Part shown: positions 50,156 through 59,210 of the stretch, piece after piece
Layout: every line of letters begins with the position of its first letter
How positions within the stretch are numbered: position 1 is the stretch's first letter
Source of the DNA: JAIEOG01 sp964519985
Lineage (GTDB): Bacteria > Bdellovibrionota > FAC87 > UBA2466
Length of the DNA: 64,000 nucleotides
Assembly: GCA_964519985.1 (NCBI GenBank)
Contig: CAZFMF010000001.1
Location: 124,001-188,000 of the forward strand
Direction: 5' to 3'
Translations under genes and position numbers: made by a program
The notes under the pieces: model-generated
Database searches by the model: none
What the model saw: the letters and a program-made list of their open reading frames with translations, nothing else
Told to the model about the DNA's origin: nothing

Positions 50156-50623
50156 ATGACCTACAACCTAACCATCGATAAAAATGTAATGGATCACCAG
50201 GACTGGGCGTCCAGCATGACCACGCTCAAACGCTGGAAGGCGGAAGGAAAAGTGGCGCTGATTGAGGCGGACGGGGCGGCGAAAAAGCCAGCCTATGGCT
50301 GGCCCGGGGCACCACCGAAAGCCGCACCTTCTACCGGGCGCGGGCGTCACAAGATCAAGGCGAAAGGAAACGTGACTTTCCGCGAGGTCGCGGCGGCCGT
50401 TTTTCCCCACAAGGACGCGCAAAAGCTCGACATGGGAGAAATCAACGGCGTGGCCCATCTGGTCCAACATCTCAATAGTCACAACGAGTTTTTTGTGACC
50501 GCCAACCTCAAGGACTTCATTTCCGACGGAAAACGCGATCGGCTCAAAGGCAGTTTCGGCATCATCGCGCTCACTCCCGACGAAGCGGTGAAAGTGATCT
50601 CGAATATTGAAGGTTGGAAATAG
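50156..50623 (+). CDS. PIN-like domain protein
   Basis: Protein of 155 residues from the ATG at 50156. YNLTIDKNVMDHQDWASSMT gives a first acidic position, LKRWKAEGKVALIEAD a second segment, and DMGEINGVAHLVQHLNSHNE followed by FFVTANLKDFISDGKRDRLK fits the 'D.....h....dlfvTnD.df' end of PIN nucleases (Asn here where Asp is usual). The end LTPDEAVKVISNIEGW is also typical. An active site that is partly changed and a Gly/Pro/Lys insert make activity doubtful. No antitoxin gene adjacent. Confidence 0.55.
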   Translation: MTYNLTIDKNVMDHQDWASSMTTLKRWKAEGKVALIEADGAAKKPAYGWPGAPPKAAPSTGRGRHKIKAKGNVTFREVAAAVFPHKDAQKLDMGEINGVAHLVQHLNSHNEFFVTANLKDFISDGKRDRLKGSFGIIALTPDEAVKVISNIEGWK

Positions 50624-50626
50624 GGC

Positions 50627-51352
50627 CTAGAAAAATCCGGAATTCCCGGACAGCACGACGGAATAGATCAAGATATTCTCTCGCGACGCATCGCTGATCG
50701 AGCGGTGCAGGTATTTCACCATCACCCCGATGTCGAAACCTTTTAAAGCGGCAAAGCCGCCGGCCTCCACCAGGGGGGCACCTTCACTGGCTTTGGCGAA
50801 GCGGTAGCCGGCCCCGATAATTCCTCGTAATTTCAAAGGGCCGAGGGGGAGGTTTCCGTTGCCCCGAATCGAAGTATCGAGTCCGAAGAAATCGTCTTGC
50901 ACTTGGTAGTGGCGAAAAAAGATCGCATTGCGCCAGCTGAGCCGCTCCATCATGAAGTACTCCACGCCGATGGCCGCTTCGAGGAAGCTTTCGCTTTGCG
51001 ACCGACCGGCCGAGCCGCCCAGATCCAAGCGAATCCGCTTGAAGGCCGGCATGCTGGTGAAAAACTCCGGTTCGACATCTTCCCGGAGATCGTACTTATC
51101 CCCGCGCGAAATGGGACCGAGTTCAGCATTTCTTATCCAGAGATCTTTTCCGGAGCGGGTTCGGATTTTGGAAAAAGTATCGTCTTCGTCGGCGAGCCAA
51201 ATGCGCGTGCCTTCGGGCAAATGGCCGGCGAGTTCCGCATTGGCGGAGGGGTGAGTGTAAACCGGTGATTTGTTTAAGGTGACGCGGCGTTCTTGTGCCT
51301 CACTCGTAAGTGTGAGGATAACGCCGACGATCCATATCCAGCGGGAAGTCAC
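50627..51352 (-). CDS. Exported protein with SH3-like segment and probable outer-membrane barrel
   Basis: Protein of 241 residues starting with GTG, signal peptide MTSRWIWIVGVILTLTSEAQ. Residues about 22-80 read as a bacterial SH3 domain (RVTLNKSPVYTHPSANAELA, LPEGTRIWLADEDDTFSKIR, TRSGKDLWIRNAEL). From about 100 the sequence alternates as in beta strands (IRLDLGGSAGRSQSESFLEA, LKLRGIIGAGYRFAKAS, IYSVVLSGNSGFF) and ends in Phe, as in outer-membrane barrels. An anchor linking wall and outer membrane is plausible. Confidence 0.65.
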   Translation of the reverse strand: MTSRWIWIVGVILTLTSEAQERRVTLNKSPVYTHPSANAELAGHLPEGTRIWLADEDDTFSKIRTRSGKDLWIRNAELGPISRGDKYDLREDVEPEFFTSMPAFKRIRLDLGGSAGRSQSESFLEAAIGVEYFMMERLSWRNAIFFRHYQVQDDFFGLDTSIRGNGNLPLGPLKLRGIIGAGYRFAKASEGAPLVEAGGFAALKGFDIGVMVKYLHRSISDASRENILIYSVVLSGNSGFF

Positions 51353-51483
51353 GTGCTATTATCGTCTTCCCTTTCTTTCTCCGCTAGTGGTTTCCGTGCG
51401 CAGCGCCTATAGTGAAAAGGTTCGCTAGGAATCTTTTGAGCACAGGGGCTCGCTGAGTTTTCTACCGTCCACTTGGGGTGAAA

Positions 51484-52530
51484 ATGGCGTTTCTGGCCCG
51501 TGCTCTCCGCGCTCCGTCCTACGGCTACGAAAAAGATGGTCTTCTGGTGGTCCCTTCGCATCGAGAACTCTTCCGAGAGTTTGGTCGGCGAATTAATCCT
51601 CTTCGCGATCGAAAAAACTGGGTCGCTTTTGTTTGTTGGGTGGCCACGCTATCGTTTGCGATCCCACTGGTGGCCTTTTTTGCATTTTATTTTAGTTGGC
51701 CGTTGCTGTTGGTCGGCTTTGTTTACAGCATGGTCGTGCTGGGAACCCACGGTACGATTTGGTATCACCGTTACAGCACGCATAAGGCATTTCAGTTTAG
51801 TCACCCCATTTACCGATTCTTAGTTAAGAACATGGTCGTGAAGATCATCCCGGAAGAGCTTTACGTGGTCTCGCACCATGTGCATCACTGGATTTCCGAG
51901 AAACCGGGTGATCCTTACAATGTGAACGGCGGCTGGCTGTACTGCTTTTTGGCGGACGGAGTGCATCAACCGATCTCAGTCACCCTTTCCGAAGCCGACT
52001 ACCCGCGGGCGGTGGCGATGGTTTCCCATACCGGGATTCGGGTGAATACCTATGCTCAGTATCAGCGCTGGGGTTCGGTCTGCCATCCCCTGACGACGGT
52101 GTTGCATTTTGTTTTGAATTGGACGTTTTGGTATTCGGCGTTTTTTCTGCTCGGTGGCCACGCCTTGGCGACGGCGATCTTTGGCTCCTGCGGGGTTTGG
52201 GCGATCGGCGTGCGCACATTCAATTTCGACGGCCACGGTGGCGGGAAGGACAAGCGCCAAGCGGGCATTGATTTTCATCGCCAAGATCATTCGATCAACC
52301 AGCTCTGGCCGGGGCTAATCACCGGCGAGTGGCACAATAATCACCACCTGTATCCGAATAGTGCCCGCGCGGGGTTTTTGCCCTATCAGATTGATTACGC
52401 CTGGTGGGGCATTCGGATTCTGCAAGTTTTCGGCGGCATCGCGAGCTTTCGTGACTCAAAAGAGCAGTTCTTGACCGAGCACTACCGCCCCTATCTCGCC
52501 GCTAAACCACAGCCCGTGCTCGAGTCATGA
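51484..52530 (+). CDS. Membrane fatty-acid desaturase
   Basis: Protein of 348 residues from the ATG at 51484 (GGGGTG before it). Three histidine boxes for a di-iron site: WYHRYSTH (His95, His100), SHHVHHW (His131-His135) and EWHNNHH (His284-His288); a further HRQDHS may give the eighth or ninth ligand. Four membrane helices, in pairs about 45-90 and 200-245. Members are acyl-CoA or acyl-lipid delta-9-type desaturases that control membrane fluidity. Monocistronic. Confidence 0.93.
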   Translation: MAFLARALRAPSYGYEKDGLLVVPSHRELFREFGRRINPLRDRKNWVAFVCWVATLSFAIPLVAFFAFYFSWPLLLVGFVYSMVVLGTHGTIWYHRYSTHKAFQFSHPIYRFLVKNMVVKIIPEELYVVSHHVHHWISEKPGDPYNVNGGWLYCFLADGVHQPISVTLSEADYPRAVAMVSHTGIRVNTYAQYQRWGSVCHPLTTVLHFVLNWTFWYSAFFLLGGHALATAIFGSCGVWAIGVRTFNFDGHGGGKDKRQAGIDFHRQDHSINQLWPGLITGEWHNNHHLYPNSARAGFLPYQIDYAWWGIRILQVFGGIASFRDSKEQFLTEHYRPYLAAKPQPVLES

Positions 52531-52616
52531 TGGGCCATGCCGCTTTCGTCGGCGAACTTGTTCCGCACGCAATCACACAAAAGGTATAATTTTCTTTCAC
52601 CCCCAATGGAGGCCCC

Positions 52617-53885
52617 GTGCAGCGCGTCGAAACCCCTTTGCCGTCGTCGTCTTCCGCCCCCGTTTCCAAACCGACGGGATTTACCGCTTACCAAAAGCTG
52701 ATTGTCGCCATCGTCACGTTCTTGCAATTCACCATCATCTTGGACTTCATGATCCTTTCGCCGTTAGGCGCGGTCCTAATGCCGGCGTTGAATATCAGCA
52801 CCGCGCAGTTTGGAATGGTCGTCTCGGTGTATGCCTTTAGCGCCGGCATCGCGGGGTTCTTGGCCGCTGGGTTCGCGGATCGTTTTGACCGTAAAAAGTT
52901 TCTCCTCTTTTTCTATACCGGTTTTCTGATTGGTACGCTTTGCTGCGCGCTGGCGCCGAACTATGAGCTTTTGCTCGCGGCTCGGATGGTGACGGGACTT
53001 TTTGGTGGTGTCATCGGTTCGGTGGTTTTCGCGATTACCACGGATCTCTTTCCCTACGAGATGCGCGGGCGGGTGATGGGCTATGTCCAAACGTCGTTTG
53101 CGGCCAGCCAAGTTCTGGGCATCCCGTTCGCGCTGTTTCTTTCCAACCATTGGGGATGGCATTCACCCTTCCTATTGATCGTCGGACTCGGCGTAGGGGT
53201 AGGGGTAGTGATCTGGCGAGTGATGAAACCCATCGATGGGCACTTGGCGTTGCAATCGAATCGGCGGCCGTTGCATCATCTGTTCGCCACCGTTTCGACT
53301 CCCCGCTACCTTCAAGCGTTCGCGACCGGTGCGTTGCTCAGCACCGGCGGGTTCATGTTGATGCCATTCAGCAGCGCTTTTAGTGTGAACAACCTAGGGA
53401 TTTCGCTTACGACACTTCCAATTGTGTACCTTTTGACCGGGGCTTGCTCGATGCTGGCGGGTCCTTTCATCGGAAGGCTGAGCGATCGCCTCGGAAAATT
53501 TCGCACGTTTTGTTTTGGATCGGTCGTGACGATCGCGATGGTGCAGATCTACACCCGCCTGGGCGTCACACCGCTATGGGCGGTAGTGTTGATTAGCGTC
53601 GTGATGTTCGTGGGCATCTCGTCCCGGATGATCTCGTCGGCCGCCTTGATTTCGGCGGTGCCTAATCCGGAATCGCGCGGCGCGTTCATGTCGGTCAGTT
53701 CCTCGATCCAACAAATCTCGGGTGGGCTGGCCTCAATACTCGCGGGGTTGATTGTCGTGCAGTCTTCGGCCAACGCTCCGCTCGAACATTTTGATCGCTT
53801 GGGTAACGTGGTCGTCGTCGCCACGTTAATCACGGTAGTGCTGATGTACTTTATTCACACTTACATCCGGGAAAAGACGGCCTGA
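52617..53885 (+). CDS. MFS transporter, DHA1-like
   Basis: Protein of 422 residues from GTG 52617 with GGAGG five bases before. Twelve membrane helices; the motif A loop is GFADRFDRKKFLLFFYTGFL after helix 2, repeated as GRLSDRLGKFRTFCFGSVVT in the second half; the first helix reads LIVAIVTFLQFTIILDFMIL, and ILDFMILSPLG is typical of DHA1 sugar/drug efflux carriers. Substrate unknown. Converges on the spermidine-synthase-like gene, 2 bp between stops. Confidence 0.93.
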   Translation: MQRVETPLPSSSSAPVSKPTGFTAYQKLIVAIVTFLQFTIILDFMILSPLGAVLMPALNISTAQFGMVVSVYAFSAGIAGFLAAGFADRFDRKKFLLFFYTGFLIGTLCCALAPNYELLLAARMVTGLFGGVIGSVVFAITTDLFPYEMRGRVMGYVQTSFAASQVLGIPFALFLSNHWGWHSPFLLIVGLGVGVGVVIWRVMKPIDGHLALQSNRRPLHHLFATVSTPRYLQAFATGALLSTGGFMLMPFSSAFSVNNLGISLTTLPIVYLLTGACSMLAGPFIGRLSDRLGKFRTFCFGSVVTIAMVQIYTRLGVTPLWAVVLISVVMFVGISSRMISSAALISAVPNPESRGAFMSVSSSIQQISGGLASILAGLIVVQSSANAPLEHFDRLGNVVVVATLITVVLMYFIHTYIREKTA

Positions 53886-53887
53886 CG

Positions 53888-54526
53888 TCATTCCTTTCGC
53901 GCTAGAAATATCACGCGGTGCCCACCCGACCCGTGGTGAGCGCGGGTGCGTTTCACCTCCACGGCGAAACCGATTTTCTCGAGTCGGCGGGTAAAGGCGG
54001 GGTCATCATCCACGGACCAAACCGCCAACCGACCGCCCGGGGACAGCGCCCGGTGGGCGTTTTCGAGTCCGACGTTTTGATACATCCGCCCATTGCGAGC
54101 GGTCGTCAGCGCGGCCGGTCCGTTGTCGATATCCAGCAAAAGCGTGTCTAGGTCTCGGGCTTTCCCAATCACGTCGATGACATCTCCTTCGGTAACGGTC
54201 AGTCGTGAATCGTCGGGCAGCTCATTCCACCGGATCACGGCGGGAATCAACTCCACAACCTGCACGACCGCGTCTTTGCCCAAAGTCGATAAAACAGCCC
54301 GCAGAGTAAATCCTAGTCCCAGTCCGCCAATCAGCACGCGGGCTTGCGCCTTCTGCGCGAGGGGCGCACAGGCGAGCGTGGCGAGCATTTCCTCCGACGC
54401 TCGCTCCCGCGTATTCATCAGCTCCGCGCCGCCGATACGGATGGAGCGTTCGCCATCGCGCTCGTTCAGGGTCAGACGTTGGCCATCGGGGGTTAAAGCT
54501 TCGTCGAGCCGGATCCACTTTTTCAC
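53888..54526 (-). CDS. Spermidine-synthase-like methyltransferase-fold protein
   Basis: Protein of 212 residues from GTG 54526 (longer frames upstream are not convincing). ARVLIGGLGLGFTLRAVLST is the AdoMet/dcAdoMet-binding glycine loop; VVQVVELIPAVIRWN the acidic strand; DTLLLDIDNGPAAL and LSPGGRLAVWSVDDDPAFTR follow as in spermidine synthases. The lack of the N-terminal tetramer domain and of the catalytic GGGD signature makes true polyamine synthesis unlikely. Cytoplasmic. Confidence 0.8.
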   Translation of the reverse strand: MKKWIRLDEALTPDGQRLTLNERDGERSIRIGGAELMNTRERASEEMLATLACAPLAQKAQARVLIGGLGLGFTLRAVLSTLGKDAVVQVVELIPAVIRWNELPDDSRLTVTEGDVIDVIGKARDLDTLLLDIDNGPAALTTARNGRMYQNVGLENAHRALSPGGRLAVWSVDDDPAFTRRLEKIGFAVEVKRTRAHHGSGGHRVIFLARKE

Positions 54527-54590
54527 GCGCTGGCCGCGGTTTCTTGACTTTGGGTGATCGGAAGTTGGAAGGCGTTTCCCTCTGTCTTTA

Positions 54591-55763
54591 TCACGACGCG
54601 GCTTCCGGTTGATCGGGCAGGGTAAACATAAAGGTTGTGCCGGATCCAACCTGAGATTCCACCCAGATCTTGCCACCGTGTTTTTCCACGATGGTCTTAC
54701 AGACGCTCAAGCCGATCCCGGAGCCATCAAACTGGTTTCGTGGGTGAGCGCGAAAGAACGGTTCAAAAATACGCCCAATGTGCGTTTCCGCGATGCCGAT
54801 GCCATTGTCCGTGACGGAAAAAATATGTTTTCCTTCCTCACGCTGAGCGGAGACCGCGATTACGGGATTGGCGCGGGAGAATTTTAGGGCGTTGCTTATT
54901 AGGTTCTGAAAAACCTGGCGCAACTGTTCTTTATCGGCTCGGATCGTGGGTAGGAAACCGATGTCCAAAGTCGCATTCTTTTCCTTAAGCGGTATCGAAA
55001 GATCTTGGGCGACGTCCCGCAGTATGGCGGAGCAATCGACGTCGGCCAGTTTCAATCCGGAACTACCAAAACGCGAATAGGAAGTGAGCGAATCAATCAG
55101 GCTGGCGAGGCGTTTGGATCCTTCTACCGCAAAAGAAATAGAGTCGCCCGCGCGGGTGGTGAGGCGATCGCCCATTTCCTTTTTAAGCAATGAGAGGTGT
55201 AAAATGATGGTGCGCAGTGGTTCCTTCATGTCGTGGGAGGCAACGTGCGCGAAACGCTCCAGTTCAAGATTCGACGCCTTGATGCGATCTTGAGCAGCTT
55301 GGAGTTCATCTACTTTCTGCTTTAAAAGCGTGCGCTGCTTATCGATATCCACGAAAACGCCGACCTTGCTTCGCACGATTGATTCGTTCAGGGGCTTATA
55401 AAGGATGTCCACGGCGCCCGCTTCAAACCCTTGGAAATGTAGGGCATGATCGGGACCCGTCGCGGCCACGAAAAGGATGGGAATGGACTGAGTGTCCTCG
55501 GAACCACGCATGAGTTCGGCTAACTCAAAGCCATTCATCTCGGGCATCTGCACATCGATCAAGGCGACGGCAAAACTGTGTTCCATCAGAAGGCCAAGAG
55601 CCTCTTTGCCGGACTGGGCTTTAAAAATCAGCCGATCCGGCCCGCGCAGAATGCTTTCGAGCGACAGAAGGTTTTCGTGTCGATCATCTACCAATAGTAT
55701 TTTGGCCGGTTCCACTGTTTCCCCGTTTTTGTCGACGACTTTTGACTGGTCGGAAGCCGCCAT
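54591..55763 (-). CDS. Response-regulator/histidine-kinase hybrid
   Basis: Protein of 390 residues from the ATG at 55763 with GAGG before it. Order: receiver domain 20-145 (ILLVDD, phospho-acceptor Asp70 in ALIDVQMPEMNG, Lys in YKPL), a coiled-coil linker (about 140-170), HisKA with His177 in VASHDMKEPLR, and HATPase with NLISNALKFS, SVTDNGIGI and GSGIGLSVCKTIVEKHGG. No membrane segment, so a soluble phosphorelay kinase that takes its input from its own receiver. Bacteriophytochrome-like kinases have the same HisKA end. Partner unknown. Confidence 0.95.
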   Translation of the reverse strand: MAASDQSKVVDKNGETVEPAKILLVDDRHENLLSLESILRGPDRLIFKAQSGKEALGLLMEHSFAVALIDVQMPEMNGFELAELMRGSEDTQSIPILFVAATGPDHALHFQGFEAGAVDILYKPLNESIVRSKVGVFVDIDKQRTLLKQKVDELQAAQDRIKASNLELERFAHVASHDMKEPLRTIILHLSLLKKEMGDRLTTRAGDSISFAVEGSKRLASLIDSLTSYSRFGSSGLKLADVDCSAILRDVAQDLSIPLKEKNATLDIGFLPTIRADKEQLRQVFQNLISNALKFSRANPVIAVSAQREEGKHIFSVTDNGIGIAETHIGRIFEPFFRAHPRNQFDGSGIGLSVCKTIVEKHGGKIWVESQVGSGTTFMFTLPDQPEAAS

Positions 55764-55808
55764 AGATACCTCAAACCGAGTTTTCCGTCGATAGGTCAAA
55801 CGAAAAGC

Positions 55809-55945
55809 CTAGGACGCAGGATGGGATTTCACGCTTTTACCAGGAGTTTTGGGCAGGGAGATGTAGAACGTCGTGCCTTGCCCCACCGTCGAATCCCAGA
55901 TTCGGCCCCGGTGTCGCTCCGCGATTTTCTTACAAAACGTTTTTG
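55809..55945 (-). pseudogene. C-terminal remnant of a second histidine kinase
   Basis: The minus strand reads FCKKIAERHRGRIWDSTVGQ followed by GTTFYISLPKTP and a stop at 55809, which is the end of a HATPase domain. It matches the end of the kinase just downstream (VCKTIVEKHGGKIWVESQVG then SGTTFMFTLP) in the same orientation. No start or N-terminal part is present. A leftover of a deleted tandem kinase gene. Confidence 0.75.
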
Positions 55946-56064
55946 TAGGGTACGCCTAGTCTTATAGCGCACCCGGCAATGTGAAAACACGTAGATTCGT
56001 TATGGATAAGCCTGATTCCGGGCATTGCCGGGCGTCTTGGAATCTTCTAGGTTCGCCGACAGCC

Positions 56065-56691
56065 ATGATCGATCTCTATTACTGGACGACTCCCAACGGA
56101 CATAAGATTACGATTTTTCTGGAGGAAGCGGGTTTGCCGTATCGCCTCCATCGCGTGGACATCACGAGAGGGGAGCAGTTCGATCCCGGGTTCTTGAAGA
56201 TTGCTCCGAATAACCGAATTCCGGCGATCGTGGATTCGGAGCCCGAGGACGGCGGAGAGCCGATGGCGCTCTTTGAGTCGGGTGCAATCCTTTGGTATCT
56301 GGCGGAAAAGGCGGGCAAGTTCATTCCGACGTCCATGCGGGCGAAGGCTGAAGTTTCCCAATGGTTGTTTTGGCAGATGGCGGGCCTGGGTCCCATGGCC
56401 GGGCAAAATCACCACTTCAATGTCTATGCTCCGGAGAAAATTCCGTATGCGATGGAACGGTATACGAAAGAGACCGCGCGTTTGTACGGGGTGCTGAACA
56501 AGCACCTCGAAGGACGAGAGTGGGTCGGCCAGCAATATTCCATTGCCGACATGGCCATCTATCCGTGGATTGTGCCGCACCAGAATCAGAAGCAAGACCT
56601 GAACGACTTCTTGAATCTAAAGCAATGGTTCGAGCGGGTCGCGGCGCGTCCCGCCGTGAAAAAAGCGTACGCCTTAGCCGCGGTGAAGTAG
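56065..56691 (+). CDS. Glutathione S-transferase, Nu/YfcG-like
   Basis: Protein of 208 residues from the ATG at 56065. Thioredoxin-like half: IDLYYWTTPNGHKITIFLEE with Thr/Asn in place of the catalytic Ser/Cys as in Nu-class YfcG, NNRIPAIVD (cis-Pro), and LFESGAILWYLAEK; helical half: LFWQMAGLGPMAGQNHHFNV, EWVGQQYSIADMAIYPWIVP. Nu-class enzymes have disulfide-bond reductase activity. The next gene, a Bcr/CflA-type exporter, starts 6 bp after, so both may deal with toxic compounds. Confidence 0.94.
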   Translation: MIDLYYWTTPNGHKITIFLEEAGLPYRLHRVDITRGEQFDPGFLKIAPNNRIPAIVDSEPEDGGEPMALFESGAILWYLAEKAGKFIPTSMRAKAEVSQWLFWQMAGLGPMAGQNHHFNVYAPEKIPYAMERYTKETARLYGVLNKHLEGREWVGQQYSIADMAIYPWIVPHQNQKQDLNDFLNLKQWFERVAARPAVKKAYALAAVK

Positions 56692-56697
56692 GCTGCG

Positions 56698-57903
56698 TTG
56701 GAAAAGCCCAAACCCCCCATTTCCGTTCTTTGGATTTTGGGGGCCCTCTATACCGTCAGCCCTTTTTCCATCGACATGTACCTGCCGGGGTTTGAGCGCA
56801 TCGCGGAGCATTTCGGCACTAGTGCGGCGCGGGTTTCGCTTTCGCTGTCGAGTTATTTTGTTGGTTTAGGGATTGGGCAGTTGATTTATGGACCCTTACT
56901 GGATCGTTTCGGCCGCAAACGCCCCATGTACTTCGGTCTGTCTCTGTACATCTGCGCTTCGGTGACTTGTGCGTATTCGGCCTCGGTAGAGTCGTTGATC
57001 ACGGCCCGTTTCTTTCAGGCGCTCGGTGGGTGTTCGGCCCAGGTGGCGACCACCGCGATGGTCCGCGACTTCTATTCTCCGAAGGACGGCGCAAAAGTTT
57101 TCTCGCGTCTGATGTTGATTCTGAGTGTGTCCCCCCTCTTTGCCCCCACGGTGGGGAGCTGGGTGATTGCGGCTTTTGGCTGGCGCATGGTGTTTTGGAT
57201 CTTAGCGGTCATCGTGACCCTATTTCTGTCCATGGTGGTTTTCTTTCTCCCGGAATCGCACCACTCCGATCCGTCGGTGCGATTGCGGCCCCTACCCATC
57301 CTAAGGACTTTCGGATCGGTCCTGAAAAACCGGCAGTTTTTCGCCTTCACCCTTTCGGGCGCATTTTCATTCGCGGGACTCTTTACCTACTTGGCCGGCG
57401 CCCCTTCTCTTTTCCTCAACACAATGCAATTGAGTGAAAAGAGCTTTGGGTTGGTCTTTGCATTTCTTTCGGTGGGGATGGTCGGCGGTGGACAGTTCAG
57501 CATTTTGCTCAGTCGCTGGTTTTCCACCCGAAAGATTTTTCAGTCGGCGATTCGTGTCCAATTTGTGATGGCGCTTTTCTTTCTCTTGGGCAGTAGTCTG
57601 GACTGGTTTGGACTGTACGGCTATATCGCAACCTTTTTTGTCTTTATTTCCTGCGTCGGGCTAACCTATCCCAATGCCGCCGCTTTGGCGCTCGCGCCGT
57701 TCGAGAAAAACGTGGGCAGCGCTTCCGCCGTTTTGGGTGCTATGCAGATGGCAGTGGGTGCCGCTTCCGGCGCTGTTTTCAGCCTTTTGGACGGCCGCGC
57801 CGCGATGGTGATGGGCATTGTCTTTGTTGTCACTTCTTTCACGGCGCTCTTCGTTTTTGAGTCATTTCATTCGAAAATCAAAGCTCCATTTTCCCCTACT
57901 TAA
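56698..57903 (+). CDS. Bcr/CflA-type MFS drug exporter
   Basis: Protein of 401 residues starting at TTG 56698. The opening SVLWILGALYTVSPFSIDMY followed by LPGFERIAEHFG is the Bcr/CflA signature ('...sidmYLPafp.ia..f...'); motif A is GPLLDRFGRKRPMYFGLSLY and motif C lies around ALGGCSAQVATTAMVRDFYS. Twelve helices. Family members expel bicyclomycin, chloramphenicol-like drugs or sulfonamides, or cysteine. In operon with the GST. No terminator seen behind. Confidence 0.94.
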   Translation: MEKPKPPISVLWILGALYTVSPFSIDMYLPGFERIAEHFGTSAARVSLSLSSYFVGLGIGQLIYGPLLDRFGRKRPMYFGLSLYICASVTCAYSASVESLITARFFQALGGCSAQVATTAMVRDFYSPKDGAKVFSRLMLILSVSPLFAPTVGSWVIAAFGWRMVFWILAVIVTLFLSMVVFFLPESHHSDPSVRLRPLPILRTFGSVLKNRQFFAFTLSGAFSFAGLFTYLAGAPSLFLNTMQLSEKSFGLVFAFLSVGMVGGGQFSILLSRWFSTRKIFQSAIRVQFVMALFFLLGSSLDWFGLYGYIATFFVFISCVGLTYPNAAALALAPFEKNVGSASAVLGAMQMAVGAASGAVFSLLDGRAAMVMGIVFVVTSFTALFVFESFHSKIKAPFSPT

Positions 57904-58110
57904 GGGTCAATCGAACTTGCGGTTTTAGATCTAACAGCATGTCCTTGGCACCTCTAAACGCCTCGGCGTCTTAGCACTGTTCCGGGTGCGGGTCAAAAAT
58001 AGAGCGTCGCTCGCGCGAGACTAGGTAAGCCATTGGTTTGATGGGTTAAATTTTTTGCCAGCTCAAGACTCCCCGCGAAATGCTATAGAGCGGTTCTGGA
58101 TCTATTTGGA

Positions 58111-59115
58111 GTGCATTTCGTGACCAAGCTTTTGGGGCTGTTCATCCTCCTCAGTGTGCAGGTGGTGCAGGCATCGGGCGACGGGAAATGTCCCGGGGCA
58201 ACGTTCCTGCTGGGTTTTGACTTTGCTTCGGCTAAGCAAAAACTCGAAAGCGGGGAGTTCCCGCCCAAGCCGGTCATGGACACCATCGTCGCCGCTCTGG
58301 AAACGGTCGACGATCCTTGGCCCGACTTAGTGGCGTTTCTCCGGTGGGTGCTCAAGAAGGACGACAGATTCTTGTACACTACGAAGGTTGGCACGCAGTT
58401 GACTTTATGGGGTCAGTATTCGCGTGTCGCCGTGAGGTCGGCGCTAGGCCAATACATTGCTCTGCACAATCATTTGATGGGCAATTTTGTCTACGAGGGA
58501 ACGCAGTTTTCTCATTTCTGTAATACCAACGCCGACAAATGCGAGTTGTTGAGCGCGATAAAAAGGCAGTTGGTGGCTATGGGGAATCAACTCGAGGAAG
58601 GGGCTCGGAACGGCCTGGTGTACGAACTTTTGGGTTTCTATCGTTCGGAGTGGGATTCGTACCCTGACTTTGTGCGGGGGAAGCTTACCGTTTCGACGGA
58701 AACGGCCGCGCCCGGGGTTCGCTTGGTCAAACGCGGGATGCTCTCGGCCGAACTTCTGCCCGCTGGAATCAGGATGAGGATGGAGCTGGATGACGAGCGG
58801 ATCCGTTACCTCGAGCAGAATCCTCTCATTTCCGCACGAAACACATGCGGGCCGAAGGTCGCGGCTCGCGCCCTGATTGCGGAAGTTTTGGCCGAGTGGG
58901 CGCTCGATCCCGGCTCTCCACTATGCGCTCATGCGACGAAGTATCTTTTCGATTTGGGACCGGGCCTGTCGGTCTCGGTTCGCACGTTCGAGCGGATGCT
59001 AAAGAACCCCAAAGGACTGAGTCGCGATGCGATCTCGCTGGCGGAAAGATTCATGAAGCACGAGGCGGGCACTGAATCGGCCATTCGCGATGCGAGCGCG
59101 GACTTTCCCGAATGA
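58111..59115 (+). CDS. Exported helical protein of unknown function
   Basis: Protein of 334 residues (GTG 58111; GTG 58120 with TTGGAG before it is also possible). Signal peptide TKLLGLFILLSVQVVQASG. The mature part is mostly helical (TLWGQYSRVAVRSALGQYIA, SAIKRQLVAMGNQLEEGARN, VAARALIAEVLAEWALDPGS) with a Cys pair, SHFCNTNADKCELLSAI. It ends in a charged tail. No family recognised. It has its own promoter-like TGCTATAG at 58080-58087. Confidence 0.6.
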   Translation: MHFVTKLLGLFILLSVQVVQASGDGKCPGATFLLGFDFASAKQKLESGEFPPKPVMDTIVAALETVDDPWPDLVAFLRWVLKKDDRFLYTTKVGTQLTLWGQYSRVAVRSALGQYIALHNHLMGNFVYEGTQFSHFCNTNADKCELLSAIKRQLVAMGNQLEEGARNGLVYELLGFYRSEWDSYPDFVRGKLTVSTETAAPGVRLVKRGMLSAELLPAGIRMRMELDDERIRYLEQNPLISARNTCGPKVAARALIAEVLAEWALDPGSPLCAHATKYLFDLGPGLSVSVRTFERMLKNPKGLSRDAISLAERFMKHEAGTESAIRDASADFPE

Positions 59116-59210
59116 AGATCATCCGAGATGCTTCCGACGGCCTTCCGCGCTAGAATGAAGCTAGCTCGTCTTTTCCAGTAAAATTTACCTTCTTCATTCC
59201 CCGGAGGCCT

